Assembly (NCBI GenBank): GCA_032718475.1
Contig: JAUCBJ010008074.1
Location: 1 to 64,000, forward strand
Length of the DNA: 64,000 nucleotides
Direction: 5' to 3'
From: Nemertoderma westbladi
Lineage: Eukaryota > Xenacoelomorpha > Nemertodermatida > Nemertodermatidae
The first letter of the stretch is position 1, and each line of letters starts with the position of its first letter. Positions 42,502-50,920 of the stretch are shown in pieces. A model generated the notes under the pieces. That model made no database searches, was not told the origin of the DNA, and saw only the letters and a program-made list of their open reading frames with translations. A program made the position numbers and the translations under genes.

Positions 42502-43335
42502 CTAGGTCGAGCGAACTCGGACAGTGGAAATGAGATCCTTCCAGACTTCCCGATTCTCCATAGTTGTTGCAATTTCGTTTCTCCCAAGTTCAGTATCCCT
42601 TTCAAGTTGATCTATATATGTTATGGCAGGTCGTCCACGACTACGCTTTCCATGAGTTGGTTGCCATAGAAGTAGATCTGGTATGACCTCGTCTTTACTT
42701 CGCCAGCAGTGCCCACTGAATCTTAATCTGCGTTCACGGAAGGTGGTTGATACAGGTGGTATTGTACCATAAAGCTCGGCGTTTGTCATGTGTTGTCTCC
42801 AGCTGATGTTTAGGGCTGCCCTTAGTAGTCTTGTGTAGCAACCATCAATTCGTTGTTCAAGTGATTTAGTCAGTGTCCAGGTCTCACCCCCGTATAAAAA
42901 TACACTTTCCACTGTGGCTCGGAAGAAGTTAGTCTTCAGGTGCCTGGAGAGATCTGATTTCCAGATGGTATCCATTTTTGATAGAGCTACCCAAGCCTTT
43001 GCTTTCCTAACTTCTATGTCCTTTTTGCTACTCTCTATCCATGATCCAAGGTACTGGAAGTCATCGACCTTCCTTAGTTGATTATTATCAATGGTTGTCA
43101 AGTTTCCATCAACATTAAAGGTCATGAATTCGGTCTTGGTAGCATTTATAAGCAATCCAACCTCCTTAGCAGCCCTCTCCACTTTATTTAGTAGAAGCTG
43201 TGCATCTGCTAGCGTATTAGAGAGCAGGGCGATGTCATCCGCAAAGTCGGTGTCTGTGACTGTAGTTGCCGGATATCTACTACTTCTGCGTTCTTGAAGT
43301 GTATGTATCTTCTTGTATGTTCTTGTATGTATCAA
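42502..43335 (-). pseudogene. 5'-truncated LINE: reverse transcriptase C-terminal half
   Basis: A 277-codon open stretch starts just before the catalytic motif FADDIALLS, followed by VGLLINATKTEFM, FQYLGSWIESSKKDI, the thumb region and a C-terminal block RRLRFSGHCWRSKDE...LLLWQPTHGKRSRGRP. The same block, RLRFAGHCFRREDQ, is in the LINE at 57594, so these are related families of RTE/Jockey-like endonuclease LINEs. The fingers, palm N-terminus and endonuclease are missing, as expected for 5' truncation. No promoter is visible, so it is not a host gene. Confidence 0.85.
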
Positions 43336-43586
43336 TACAAATTGAACAAAATGTAACCAAATGCAGAACTATAAGAACAAAATTTAGATTCAAGAAAGCG
43401 GAACTCTAAGTACAAAATATAGCCATGGGTGGTACTCTACAGTAAGAACAAAGTCTAGCTACAGGGTTACAGCTACGTTAAAGTAAAGTTCACTTACAGT
43501 ACGTCATGACGAATAATTAAAGACCTGTTTTTTCTACAGTACGTGGCAACATTTTGAGCAACTCTATCAGCAACTTAGTAAGCATT
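43336..43586. other. intergenic gap between LINE fragment and palindrome
   Basis: About 250 bp of unique AT-rich sequence. Nothing recognisable. Confidence 0.5.
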
Positions 43587-44148
43587 AGTAGTAATGGTTT
43601 ACCCTACTTCTGCGACAGTTTGGTCCCACTTCACACCTTGGGTGTTAAGTAGGTCATTAATTAATTAATCAATTAATTAATTGGTCGATTAAACAATTAA
43701 TTAATTGTTTAATCAATCGATTTGTATCAAATAATGTTGCCAAAGGCAATTTAATTTGATACAAATCAATCAGATAGGGACGCGCGATGAATAAATTGTA
43801 CTACAGTAGGTACAGTAGATAAAATATACAATACAATAGGAACCGTAGTACAGTACAATACAATATACAATACATTTGTATTATTTTTGCCATACAATAG
43901 GTAAAGGTAGAATTAAATAAAAAGACACAATCGAAACCCAAAACATAAATTACCCTCACACAAAAATAAAGTGGCCCCAGTTTGACTAATCCCTTTGAAT
44001 CCATAGCTTCGTTATTACATCAATTCATCCAAGAAATTAGAATAATCATCTACTCTTGCAATAGTTTGTATTCTTTTGCGTTATACTTTATGAAGCAGTC
44101 CACGCGCATATTAACTCAAAGACAAACCCCTACCCAAACACCATGTGA

Positions 44149-44451
44149 TCAATAATCCCACACCTCTTCTCCCCACGCCATTGAACATTCTCCCTTCTTC
44201 TCTTCTTTCTCTTCTTTTTTCTCTTCTTTTTTCTGTTCTTTTAATATATGAAAAATTGAGTTCCTGGACCTATATTCGCAAAACCGCAAATGGTGATCCT
44301 TTTCAGCTTCTCTAAAGCTGTGTGCGGGTTGAAAAGGACACTGAACCATTTTTTGATTCGAAAAGTTCTTACGACATTTTCTTAAATGCGTAACATATTT
44401 TTCTGAATGAATTCTGTGTGTGGCATCATAAGGACATATGAAATATTCCAT
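44149..44451 (-). CDS. GTSF1-like CHHC zinc-finger protein (left-arm copy)
   Basis: Identical in sequence to 48132-48434 in the right arm, in opposite orientation. 100 aa from ATG. It has two tandem CHHC zinc fingers of the U11-48K/GTSF1 type, each with exact C-x5-H-x9-H-x3-C spacing (CPYDATH...HLRKC and CPFQPAH...HLRFC), then a Lys/Glu-rich tail ending GEEVWDY. In animals GTSF1 proteins bind RNA through these fingers and support PIWI-piRNA transposon silencing. The tail length and acidic, aromatic C-terminus also resemble that family. I infer a captured or related gene. Function is not shown by the sequence. Confidence 0.8.
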   Translation of the reverse strand: MEYFICPYDATHRIHSEKYVTHLRKCRKNFSNQKMVQCPFQPAHSFREAEKDHHLRFCEYRSRNSIFHILKEQKKEEKKEEKEEKKGECSMAWGEEVWDY

Positions 44452-45021
44452 AGTAACAAAAGACAAAAACAAAATTTATTGAGATATACTTTTTAAAAAA
44501 CTTTTAAAAACCTCACTTAATATTTTTAGAGATAATGATCTAACTTTACATGGTTTTATTTATATAGAAAGGTCCACCTTAACATTTCAAACAGAACCAT
44601 AGTTTTTGGTATGGCATGCGTGAAGGATTAAGCATCCCATGGAACCCCTTGTTGAGTTATACTCTACAATGAAATATAAAGACGCAATCGAGGCCCAAAA
44701 CATAAATTACCCTCACACAAAAATAAAGTGGCCCCAGTTTGGCCCCGAGTCATCCCTCAATAATCTGCGGTCGTTAGGCTCTTATTAACTGTAGCATGAC
44801 TAACCCAAACATCAATGCGTGAATGGGGCCTGCGTGAATGGGACCTGCCATAGAGTTTAAATTATTCAAACCTATAGCTTCGTTATTACATCAATTCATC
44901 CAAGAAATTAGAATAAACATCTGCTCTTGCAATAGTTTGCATTCTTTCATATTGTACTTTATGAAGCGGTTTACGCATGCATTAGCTCAACAACAAAGCC
45001 CTACCCAAAACACCACATGTC

Positions 45022-45095
45022 AAGTCCATGTGAGGGTTGAACCCATGACATGCGGGAGATGTGAATTCAAAGCAACCACTACACCAAGGTGGAAC
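45022..45095 (-). mobile_element. tRNA-derived SINE head in left arm
   Basis: Same family as 15095-15225: CCTTGGTGTAGTGGTTGC (A box) and GTTCAACCC (B box) on the - strand. Mirror copy at 47488-47561. Confidence 0.65.
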
Positions 45096-45159
45096 AGCAA
45101 CGTTTGAATTTGTTCGTTAACGTTCGAATTTGTAAGACTCTGATTTAAGACCTGAGGCA

Positions 45160-45570
45160 CTCCCCACAACCACAGCCACATCCACAACCACAGCCACAGC
45201 CACAGCCACAACCACAGCCACAGCCACAGCCACAGCCACAGCCACAGCCACAGCCACAGCCACAGCCACACCACAGCCACAGCCACAGCCACAGCCACAG
45301 CCACAGCCACAGCCACAACCACAGCCACAGCCACAGCCACAGCCACAGCCACAGCCACAACCACAGCCACAGCCACAACCACAGCCACAGCCACAACCAC
45401 AGCCACAGCCACAGCCACAGCCACAACCACAGCCACAACCACAGCCACAACCACAGCCACAGCCACAGCCACAGCCACAGCCACAGCCACAACCACAACC
45501 ACAGCCACAACCACAGCCACAGCCACAACCACAGCCACAACCACAGCCACAACCACAGCCTCACCTTCAC
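45160..45570. repeat. (CCACAG)n microsatellite, left arm
   Basis: About 400 bp of CCACAGCCACAA hexamers. It opens long artefactual ORFs of Leu-Trp, Ala-Val and Gly-Cys repeats, which are not genes. Confidence 0.95.
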
Positions 45571-45664
45571 CCACTTTATTGTTAAATACGCCTGAGAAAA
45601 ATTCAAGAAACATCTGGTTTACAATAGATTATTCTTTTTTCACAACTCCATTCTAGCCTCCCTC

Positions 45665-45671
45665 TATAAAA
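45665..45671 (+). promoter_or_regulatory. TATA box pointing into the palindrome spacer (left)
   Basis: TATAAAA in CTCTATAAAAGCCCCC, 16 bp from the inner arm end. By symmetry an identical box faces the spacer from the other side. It would drive + strand transcription of the spacer, antisense to its ORF. Confidence 0.45.
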
Positions 45672-45687
45672 GCCCCCATTCACCGCA

Positions 45688-46851
45688 ACTGGTCATGTAA
45701 ATGTTTACTGTTACTGTTTACTGTCTAAATGTTAAATGTAACTGTTTAACTGTTTTGATGTTCTTTGTTTAACCCCTATATTATTTATCCAAAGTTGAAA
45801 AAGAAAAATGAAATATAGTCGACTATTTTCATATTTTTAATATAGCAACATTGAAATATATATTTATAACATAACACATATACATATACATATAGCAGAG
45901 TAACATTTAAGATATAACACATTGTAACACATAAGTTATAACACATTGTAACATTTCATTCAATTGTCTAATTATCTTCTGCACTGTCTCACATTAACTG
46001 TACGACTGTTACTGTTCATAATCCTAGGATATACAACAGTTGCTGGAGATATAACTTTTCCATTCCCTACTCTGATTTTCTGTCCATTTTCATTGTCATT
46101 CTCCTCTGATGCTTCCTCACTGTCATCGCTACTCTCCTCTGATTCTTCCTCACTGTCATCGCTACTCTCCTCCGATTCATCCCCATCACTCTCATTTCCA
46201 TCATTATCACTCTCCTTATGCGAATGTTTCTGCATTTCATTCAATTGTCTAATTATCTTCTGCAATTTATTTTTATTTCCTAATACATGTCTTAATATCT
46301 CCTCATTATCTGAGTCATTATCCTCACCACTTTCATGTTCCTCGACTTCTTTCTCGCTCTCATTTTCTTCACCACCACTCTCATTTTCTTCTTTCTCTAT
46401 CTCACTCTCCGTTTCATCATTCTCACTTTCCTCTGATTTATTCTCTTCCTCACTCTCATCGTCCTTTTCACTATGTGGCTGTTTCTGTATATTCTTCAAA
46501 ATATTCATGATTTTCTCGAATTTATGTTTCATCATTTGTTTAATCTCTAGAAAATCACTCTCAACTCTCTTTTTGTTTTCTTCTTCACTAAAAATATCAT
46601 CATTATTTTTTAATTTCTTTGGTAATGGTTCCATTACACCTTCCTTTCTATGTATACTCATATGACGGGATATACTGTCTCGTCTCATTTCTTTATTACA
46701 AACCAAACATCTTTCATAGCTAGGCATTATATAGCAATGTCAATTGATATTATGAATTTTCGCTGAATGATTTTACAAAATTTTAAATAAATAAAACTTT
46801 TATGAAAATAAATAAAACTTTTAAAAATAAAAATTAGAGAATGAATGAGAA
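45688..46851. other. palindrome spacer (1.16 kb)
   Basis: Unique sequence between the two arms, AT-rich at both edges, with one 251-codon ORF on the - strand (45972-46727). Its unpaired state is what keeps the arms clonable and the gene single copy. Confidence 0.9.
45972..46727 (-). CDS. acidic C2H2-finger protein, palindrome spacer ORF
   Basis: A 251-aa ORF with a good ATG. The N-terminus has one zinc finger CLVCNKEMRRDSISRHMSIH (C-x2-C-x11-H-x3-H), followed by basic PLPKKLKNND, then a heptad-like region (FLEIKQMMKHKFEKIMNILK) and long Glu/Ser/Asp-rich stretches around two similar segments (NILKNIQKQPHSEKD and RQLNEMQKHSHKESD). The C-terminus is basic. This suggests a nuclear DNA- or chromatin-binding protein. 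I do not recognise a family and see no transposase. The TATA box at 46868-46874 (- strand) lies 140 bp upstream. Confidence 0.6.
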   Translation of the reverse strand: MPSYERCLVCNKEMRRDSISRHMSIHRKEGVMEPLPKKLKNNDDIFSEEENKKRVESDFLEIKQMMKHKFEKIMNILKNIQKQPHSEKDDESEEENKSEESENDETESEIEKEENESGGEENESEKEVEEHESGEDNDSDNEEILRHVLGNKNKLQKIIRQLNEMQKHSHKESDNDGNESDGDESEESSDDSEEESEESSDDSEEASEENDNENGQKIRVGNGKVISPATVVYPRIMNSNSRTVNVRQCRR

Positions 46852-46867
46852 TGCGGTGAATGGGGGC

Positions 46868-46874
46868 TTTTATA
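46868..46874 (-). promoter_or_regulatory. TATA box of the spacer gene
   Basis: TATAAAA on the - strand in CTCTATAAAAGCCCCC, about 140 bp upstream of the spacer ORF start at 46727 and reading into it. Confidence 0.5.
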
Positions 46875-46977
46875 GAGGGAGGCTAGAATGGAGTTGTGAA
46901 AAAAGAATAATCTATTGTAAACCAGATGTTTCTTGAATTTTTCTCAGGCGTATTTAACAATAAAGTGGGTGAAGGTG

Positions 46978-47420
46978 AGGCTGTGGTTGTGGCTGTGGTT
47001 GTGGCTGTGGTTGTGGCTGTGGCTGTGGTTGTGGCTGTTGCTGTGGTTGTGGTTGTGGCTGTGGCTGTGGCTGTGGCTGTGGCTGTGGCTGTGGCTGTGG
47101 TTGTGGCTGTGGTTGTGGCTGTGGTTGTGGCTGTGGTGTGGCTGTGGCTGTGGCTGTGGTTGTGGCTGTGGCTGTGGTTGTGGCTGTGGCTGTGGTTGTG
47201 GCTGTGGCTGTGGTTGTGGCTGTGGCTGTGGCTGTGGCTGTGGTTGTGGCTGTGGTTGTGGCTGTGGCTTGTGGCTGTGGCTGTGGCTGTGGCTGTGGTT
47301 GTGGCTGTGGCTGTGGCTGTGGCTGTGGCTGTGGTCTGTGGCTGTGGCTGTGGCTGTGGCTGTGGCTGTGGTTGTGGCTGTGGCTGTGGCTGTGGTTGTG
47401 GATGTGGCTGTGGTTGTGGG
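46978..47420. repeat. (TGTGGC)n microsatellite, right arm
   Basis: Mirror of the left-arm hexamer array, about 44 bp longer. The ORFs across it are artefacts. Confidence 0.95.
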
Positions 47421-47487
47421 GAGTGCCTCAGGTCTTAAATCAGAGTCTTACAAATTCGAACGTTAACGAACAAATTCAAACGTTGCT

Positions 47488-47561
47488 GTTCCACCTTGGT
47501 GTAGTGGTTGCTTTGAATTCACATCTCCCGCATGTCATGGGTTCAACCCTCACATGGACTT
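47488..47561 (+). mobile_element. tRNA-derived SINE head in right arm
   Basis: CCACCTTGGTGTAGTGGTTG and GGGTTCAACCCTCAC. Mirror copy of 45022-45095 and a relative of 15095-15225. Confidence 0.65.
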
Positions 47562-47562
47562 G

Positions 47563-47907
47563 ACATGTGGTGTTTTGGGTAGGGCTTTGTTGTTGAGCTA
47601 ATGCATGCGTAAACCGCTTCATAAAGTACAATATGAAAGAATGCAAACTATTGCAAGAGCAGATGTTTATTCTAATTTCTTGGATGAATTGATGTAATAA
47701 CGAAGCTATAGGTTTGAATAATTTAAACTCTATGGCAGGTCCCATTCACGCAGGCCCCATTCACGCATTGATGTTTGGGTTAGTCATGCTACAGTTAATA
47801 AGAGCCTAACGACCGCAGATTATTGAGGGATGACTCGGGGCCAAACTGGGGCCACTTTATTTTTGTGTGAGGGTAATTTATGTTTTGGGCCTCGATTGCG
47901 TCTTTAT
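47563..47907 (+). repeat. direct repeat upstream of the GTSF1-like gene (right arm)
   Basis: About 345 bp, diverged relative of 48436-48666. Shared blocks include TTCTAATTTCTTGGATGAAT, GATGTAATAACGAAGCTAT and ACTGGGGCCACTTTATTTTT. The upstream copy has an extra segment of about 115 bp. Mirrored in the left arm. Confidence 0.8.
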
Positions 47908-48016
47908 ATTTCATTGTAGAGTATAACTCAACAAGGGGTTCCATGGGATGCTTAATCCTTCACGCATGCCATACCAAAAACTATGGTTCTGTTTGAAATG
48001 TTAAGGTGGACCTTTC

Positions 48017-48026
48017 TATATAAATA
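48017..48026 (+). promoter_or_regulatory. TATA box of the GTSF1-like gene (right arm)
   Basis: TATATAAATA, 106 bp upstream of ATG 48132, within otherwise ordinary sequence. The left arm has the mirror copy at about 44557-44566 on the - strand. Confidence 0.45.
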
Positions 48027-48131
48027 AAACCATGTAAAGTTAGATCATTATCTCTAAAAATATTAAGTGAGGTTTTTAAAAGTTTTTTAAAAAGTATATC
48101 TCAATAAATTTTGTTTTTGTCTTTTGTTACT

Positions 48132-48434
48132 ATGGAATATTTCATATGTCCTTATGATGCCACACACAGAATTCATTCAGAAAAATATGTTACGCATTTA
48201 AGAAAATGTCGTAAGAACTTTTCGAATCAAAAAATGGTTCAGTGTCCTTTTCAACCCGCACACAGCTTTAGAGAAGCTGAAAAGGATCACCATTTGCGGT
48301 TTTGCGAATATAGGTCCAGGAACTCAATTTTTCATATATTAAAAGAACAGAAAAAAGAAGAGAAAAAAGAAGAGAAAGAAGAGAAGAAGGGAGAATGTTC
48401 AATGGCGTGGGGAGAAGAGGTGTGGGATTATTGA
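48132..48434 (+). CDS. GTSF1-like CHHC zinc-finger protein (right-arm copy)
   Basis: Second copy of the 100-aa tandem CHHC protein, sequence-identical to the left-arm copy. The two genes are transcribed away from each other, from the centre of the palindrome outwards. The ATG at 48132 is chosen because the open frame before it lacks ATG and a TATA box sits about 106 bp upstream. The gene is flanked by diverged direct repeats (47563-47907 and 48436-48666), as if a retroposed or transposed cassette. It has no intron, unlike vertebrate GTSF1 genes. A U11-48K or TRM13-type CHHC relative is less likely because both of these have long extra domains. Confidence 0.8.
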   Translation: MEYFICPYDATHRIHSEKYVTHLRKCRKNFSNQKMVQCPFQPAHSFREAEKDHHLRFCEYRSRNSIFHILKEQKKEEKKEEKEEKKGECSMAWGEEVWDY

Positions 48435-48435
48435 T

Positions 48436-48666
48436 CACATGGTGTTTGGGTAGGGGTTTGTCTTTGAGTTAATATGCGCGTGGACTGCTTCATAAAGTAT
48501 AACGCAAAAGAATACAAACTATTGCAAGAGTAGATGATTATTCTAATTTCTTGGATGAATTGATGTAATAACGAAGCTATGGATTCAAAGGGATTAGTCA
48601 AACTGGGGCCACTTTATTTTTGTGTGAGGGTAATTTATGTTTTGGGTTTCGATTGTGTCTTTTTAT
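48436..48666 (+). repeat. direct repeat downstream of the GTSF1-like gene (right arm)
   Basis: About 230 bp, partner of 47563-47907, starting directly after the gene's stop codon. Mirrored in the left arm. Confidence 0.8.
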
Positions 48667-48996
48667 TTAATTCTACCTTTACCTATTGTATGGCAAAAAT
48701 AATACAAATGTATTGTATATTGTATTGTACTGTACTACGGTTCCTATTGTATTGTATATTTTATCTACTGTACCTACTGTAGTACAATTTATTCATCGCG
48801 CGTCCCTATCTGATTGATTTGTATCAAATTAAATTGCCTTTGGCAACATTATTTGATACAAATCGATTGATTAAACAATTAATTAATTGTTTAATCGACC
48901 AATTAATTAATTGATTGATTAATTAATGACCTACTTAACACCCAAGGTGTGAAGTGGGACCAAACTGTCGCAGAAGTAGGGTAAACCATTACTACT

Positions 48997-49439
48997 CTTA
49001 CTGTAATTTCCCACTTACTTACTGTAACTTCCCACTTACTTACTGTAACTTCCCACTTACTTACTGTAACTTCCCCCTTACTTACTGTAACTTCCCACTT
49101 ACTTACTGTAACTTCCCACTTACTTACTGTAACTTTCCACTTACATACTGTGTAACTTCCCCTATTACTTACTGTAACTTCCCCCTTACTTACCGTAACT
49201 TCCCCCTTACTTACTGTAATTTCCCACTTACTTACTGTAACTTCCCACTTACTTACTGTAACTTCCCACTTACTTACTGTAACTTCCCACTTACTTACTG
49301 TAACTTCCCACATACTTACTGTAATTTCCCACTTACTTACTGCAAGTTCCCCCTTACTTACTGTAACTTCCCACTTACTTACTGTAACTTCCCACTTACT
49401 TACTGTAACTTCCCACTTACATACTGTGTAACTTCCCCT
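48997..49439. repeat. 21-bp minisatellite between palindrome and BEL2
   Basis: About 20 copies of TTACTGTAACTTCCCACTTAC with few variants. The multiple-of-three unit opens ORFs of about 200 codons on both strands, which are artefacts. The array is cut by the BEL2 LTR at 49440. Confidence 0.94.
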
Positions 49440-50743
49440 TGTTGCCGTTATTCCCGACACCATGGGGGAAAACGCCGATGCTGGAGGCGGAATTTTCAGA
49501 CCACGGGATTCCGGCCAGTCACCGGATATTGGGAGTGGAGAAGGAGTCCTTTCTGAGATGCAAGATTGCAATTGAGAAAACGTTGCATTGGTTGGATATA
49601 ATCTTTTAATGTAACTTTCCTACAGTTGAATCTTGATTGAGAGTAAGTTGGGCTTCCCCACACCAATATACACCAAATATTCACAATAATATACGAACAT
49701 ATAAATTCCTACAGTACATTAATTAATTACCCACTGTTCGCTTTAGATTTTAACCTAACTAATGATCCCCATTTTCCCTCGGTCCTAGTCCCGGTACCGT
49801 AGTGTCGGTGTCGGTCGACCCTGTTGCGTGTCCGTCCCACCCTTCCCGAACCCCAAAGGGATCGGTCATCAGGAAAGCGGTAAGGCTTGGCTAGGGGTCT
49901 GTCGGTTCATCGCAGGGTCCCAACCACCTAAGCTTTCCGAGTCCCTTTCAGGCTCGTAGTCGCTTCGGTAGCCGAGAAGCTGCTCCGAATAGTCGGTAGG
50001 CCAGTAGAGTCCGGTCCTTTGTCTTTCGACCCCGTTGAGTGTCCGTCCCACCCTTCCCTAACCCCGAAGGGATCGGTCATCAGGAAAGCGGTACGGCTTG
50101 GCAAGGGGTCTGTCAGCCTGTTGTGAGTCCCAACTGTCGGTTGCTTTCTGAGTCCTTATTCAGGCTCGTACTAACGCCAGTCGTGGAACCCACTCCAGGA
50201 AGGCAGTCCTCGTCGAACCCTTCCTCCGTTTAGTCGGTCGATCCGTTGCAAGTCACCGGTGCAGTCGGCAAGCTTTCCGAGTCCTTATTCAGGCTCGTAA
50301 TAACTGCCGGTGACCAGGGACCGCTAAGGATCTGTCTGTCGGTTTCCGTCGCAAATCCCTGACACAATCAGCAGACTTTCCGAGTCCTTATTCAGGCTCG
50401 TAATAACTGCTGTTGGCCAGGAACCGCTAAGGGCAGTCCTTGTCCCTAGGCCTAGCGAGTTACCAAATCCACCTCTACAGGCAGCAGGAAGTTGGCTAGG
50501 CCTAATAGTATCAGGTAAACCTGAGTACTGCTTGATTTTGCCTCCCACCCTTGGCCCTTAAATATCTGATATGAGTCCCGTGCCCCGTAAGTCGCCCCAA
50601 TATTCGCCCGTGAATCGCACCCAGTCCATTGAATATACCCAAATTCCATGTTCCCGCACCCAGTACTGATATTGGAATATTCATTATAAATAAATCCAAA
50701 AAATATTCAACTCGCGTTATGAAAAGTTGAAATACCGCGAACA
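49440..50743 (-). repeat. BEL2 3' LTR (1.3 kb) with internal subrepeats
   Basis: On the - strand it starts TGTTCGCGG and ends CGGCAACA. It contains repeated blocks of about 95-210 bp (GTGTCCGTCCCACCCTTCCC...GGATCGGTCATCAGGAAAGC at about 49820 and 50040, + strand) and four copies of the short hairpin GAGTCCTTATTCAGGCTCG. Its match 63003-64000 is incomplete. Confidence 0.93.
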
Positions 50744-50754
50744 GTCCCCCCCAA
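50744..50754 (-). promoter_or_regulatory. BEL2 polypurine tract
   Basis: TTGGGGGGGAC on the - strand, directly before the 3' LTR start TGTTCG. BEL1 has GGGGGGGAG before TGTTAG at the same place, which supports common descent of the two elements. Confidence 0.8.
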
Positions 50755-50920
50755 TGACCTTCGTGAGGTCTATCGGTAGATCGAGTTTGCGTAGGTCATT
50801 TCCCATATAAAAAACCCAAATTTTAATATTGCATAGTCATGATTAATTTTTCCTAGAGTTAGTTTATGTAGATATAAAAATAAATGTTCGATATAAATGT
50901 CCATAGAATATCCTGGTCCT

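Larger units (their letters stand above)
43587..45687 (+). repeat. palindrome left arm (2.1 kb)
   Basis: Reverse complement of 46852-48996. Coordinates obey x+y=92583 over most of the arm, and 92539 inside the microsatellite, so the only clear length difference is 44 bp of (CCACAG)n. The three ORFs compared between arms give identical proteins. The outer end is AGTAGTAATGG, the inner end CATTCACCGCA. An extra AGTAAG lies just outside on both sides (with CATT inserted on the left), so the true end may be a few bases further out. No target duplication is evident. Confidence 0.95.
46852..48996 (-). repeat. palindrome right arm (2.1 kb)
   Basis: Mirror copy of 43587-45687, 44 bp longer because of the microsatellite. 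Abuts the 21-bp minisatellite at its outer end. Confidence 0.95.

Noticed and set aside
42502-43335. Host gene
   Set aside because: The sequence is the C-terminal half of a LINE reverse transcriptase, starting abruptly at the FADD motif.
45020-45613. Leu-Trp, Ala-Val and Gly-Cys repeat ORFs (also 46926-47563)
   Set aside because: Translations of a hexamer microsatellite.
43587-48996. Polinton/Maverick identification for the palindrome
   Set aside because: Ends start with AG as in Polintons, but there is no polymerase B, integrase or capsid gene, the size is small and no 6-bp target duplication is seen.
48903-49571. 200-222 codon repeat ORFs on both strands
   Set aside because: A 21-bp minisatellite keeps all frames open.
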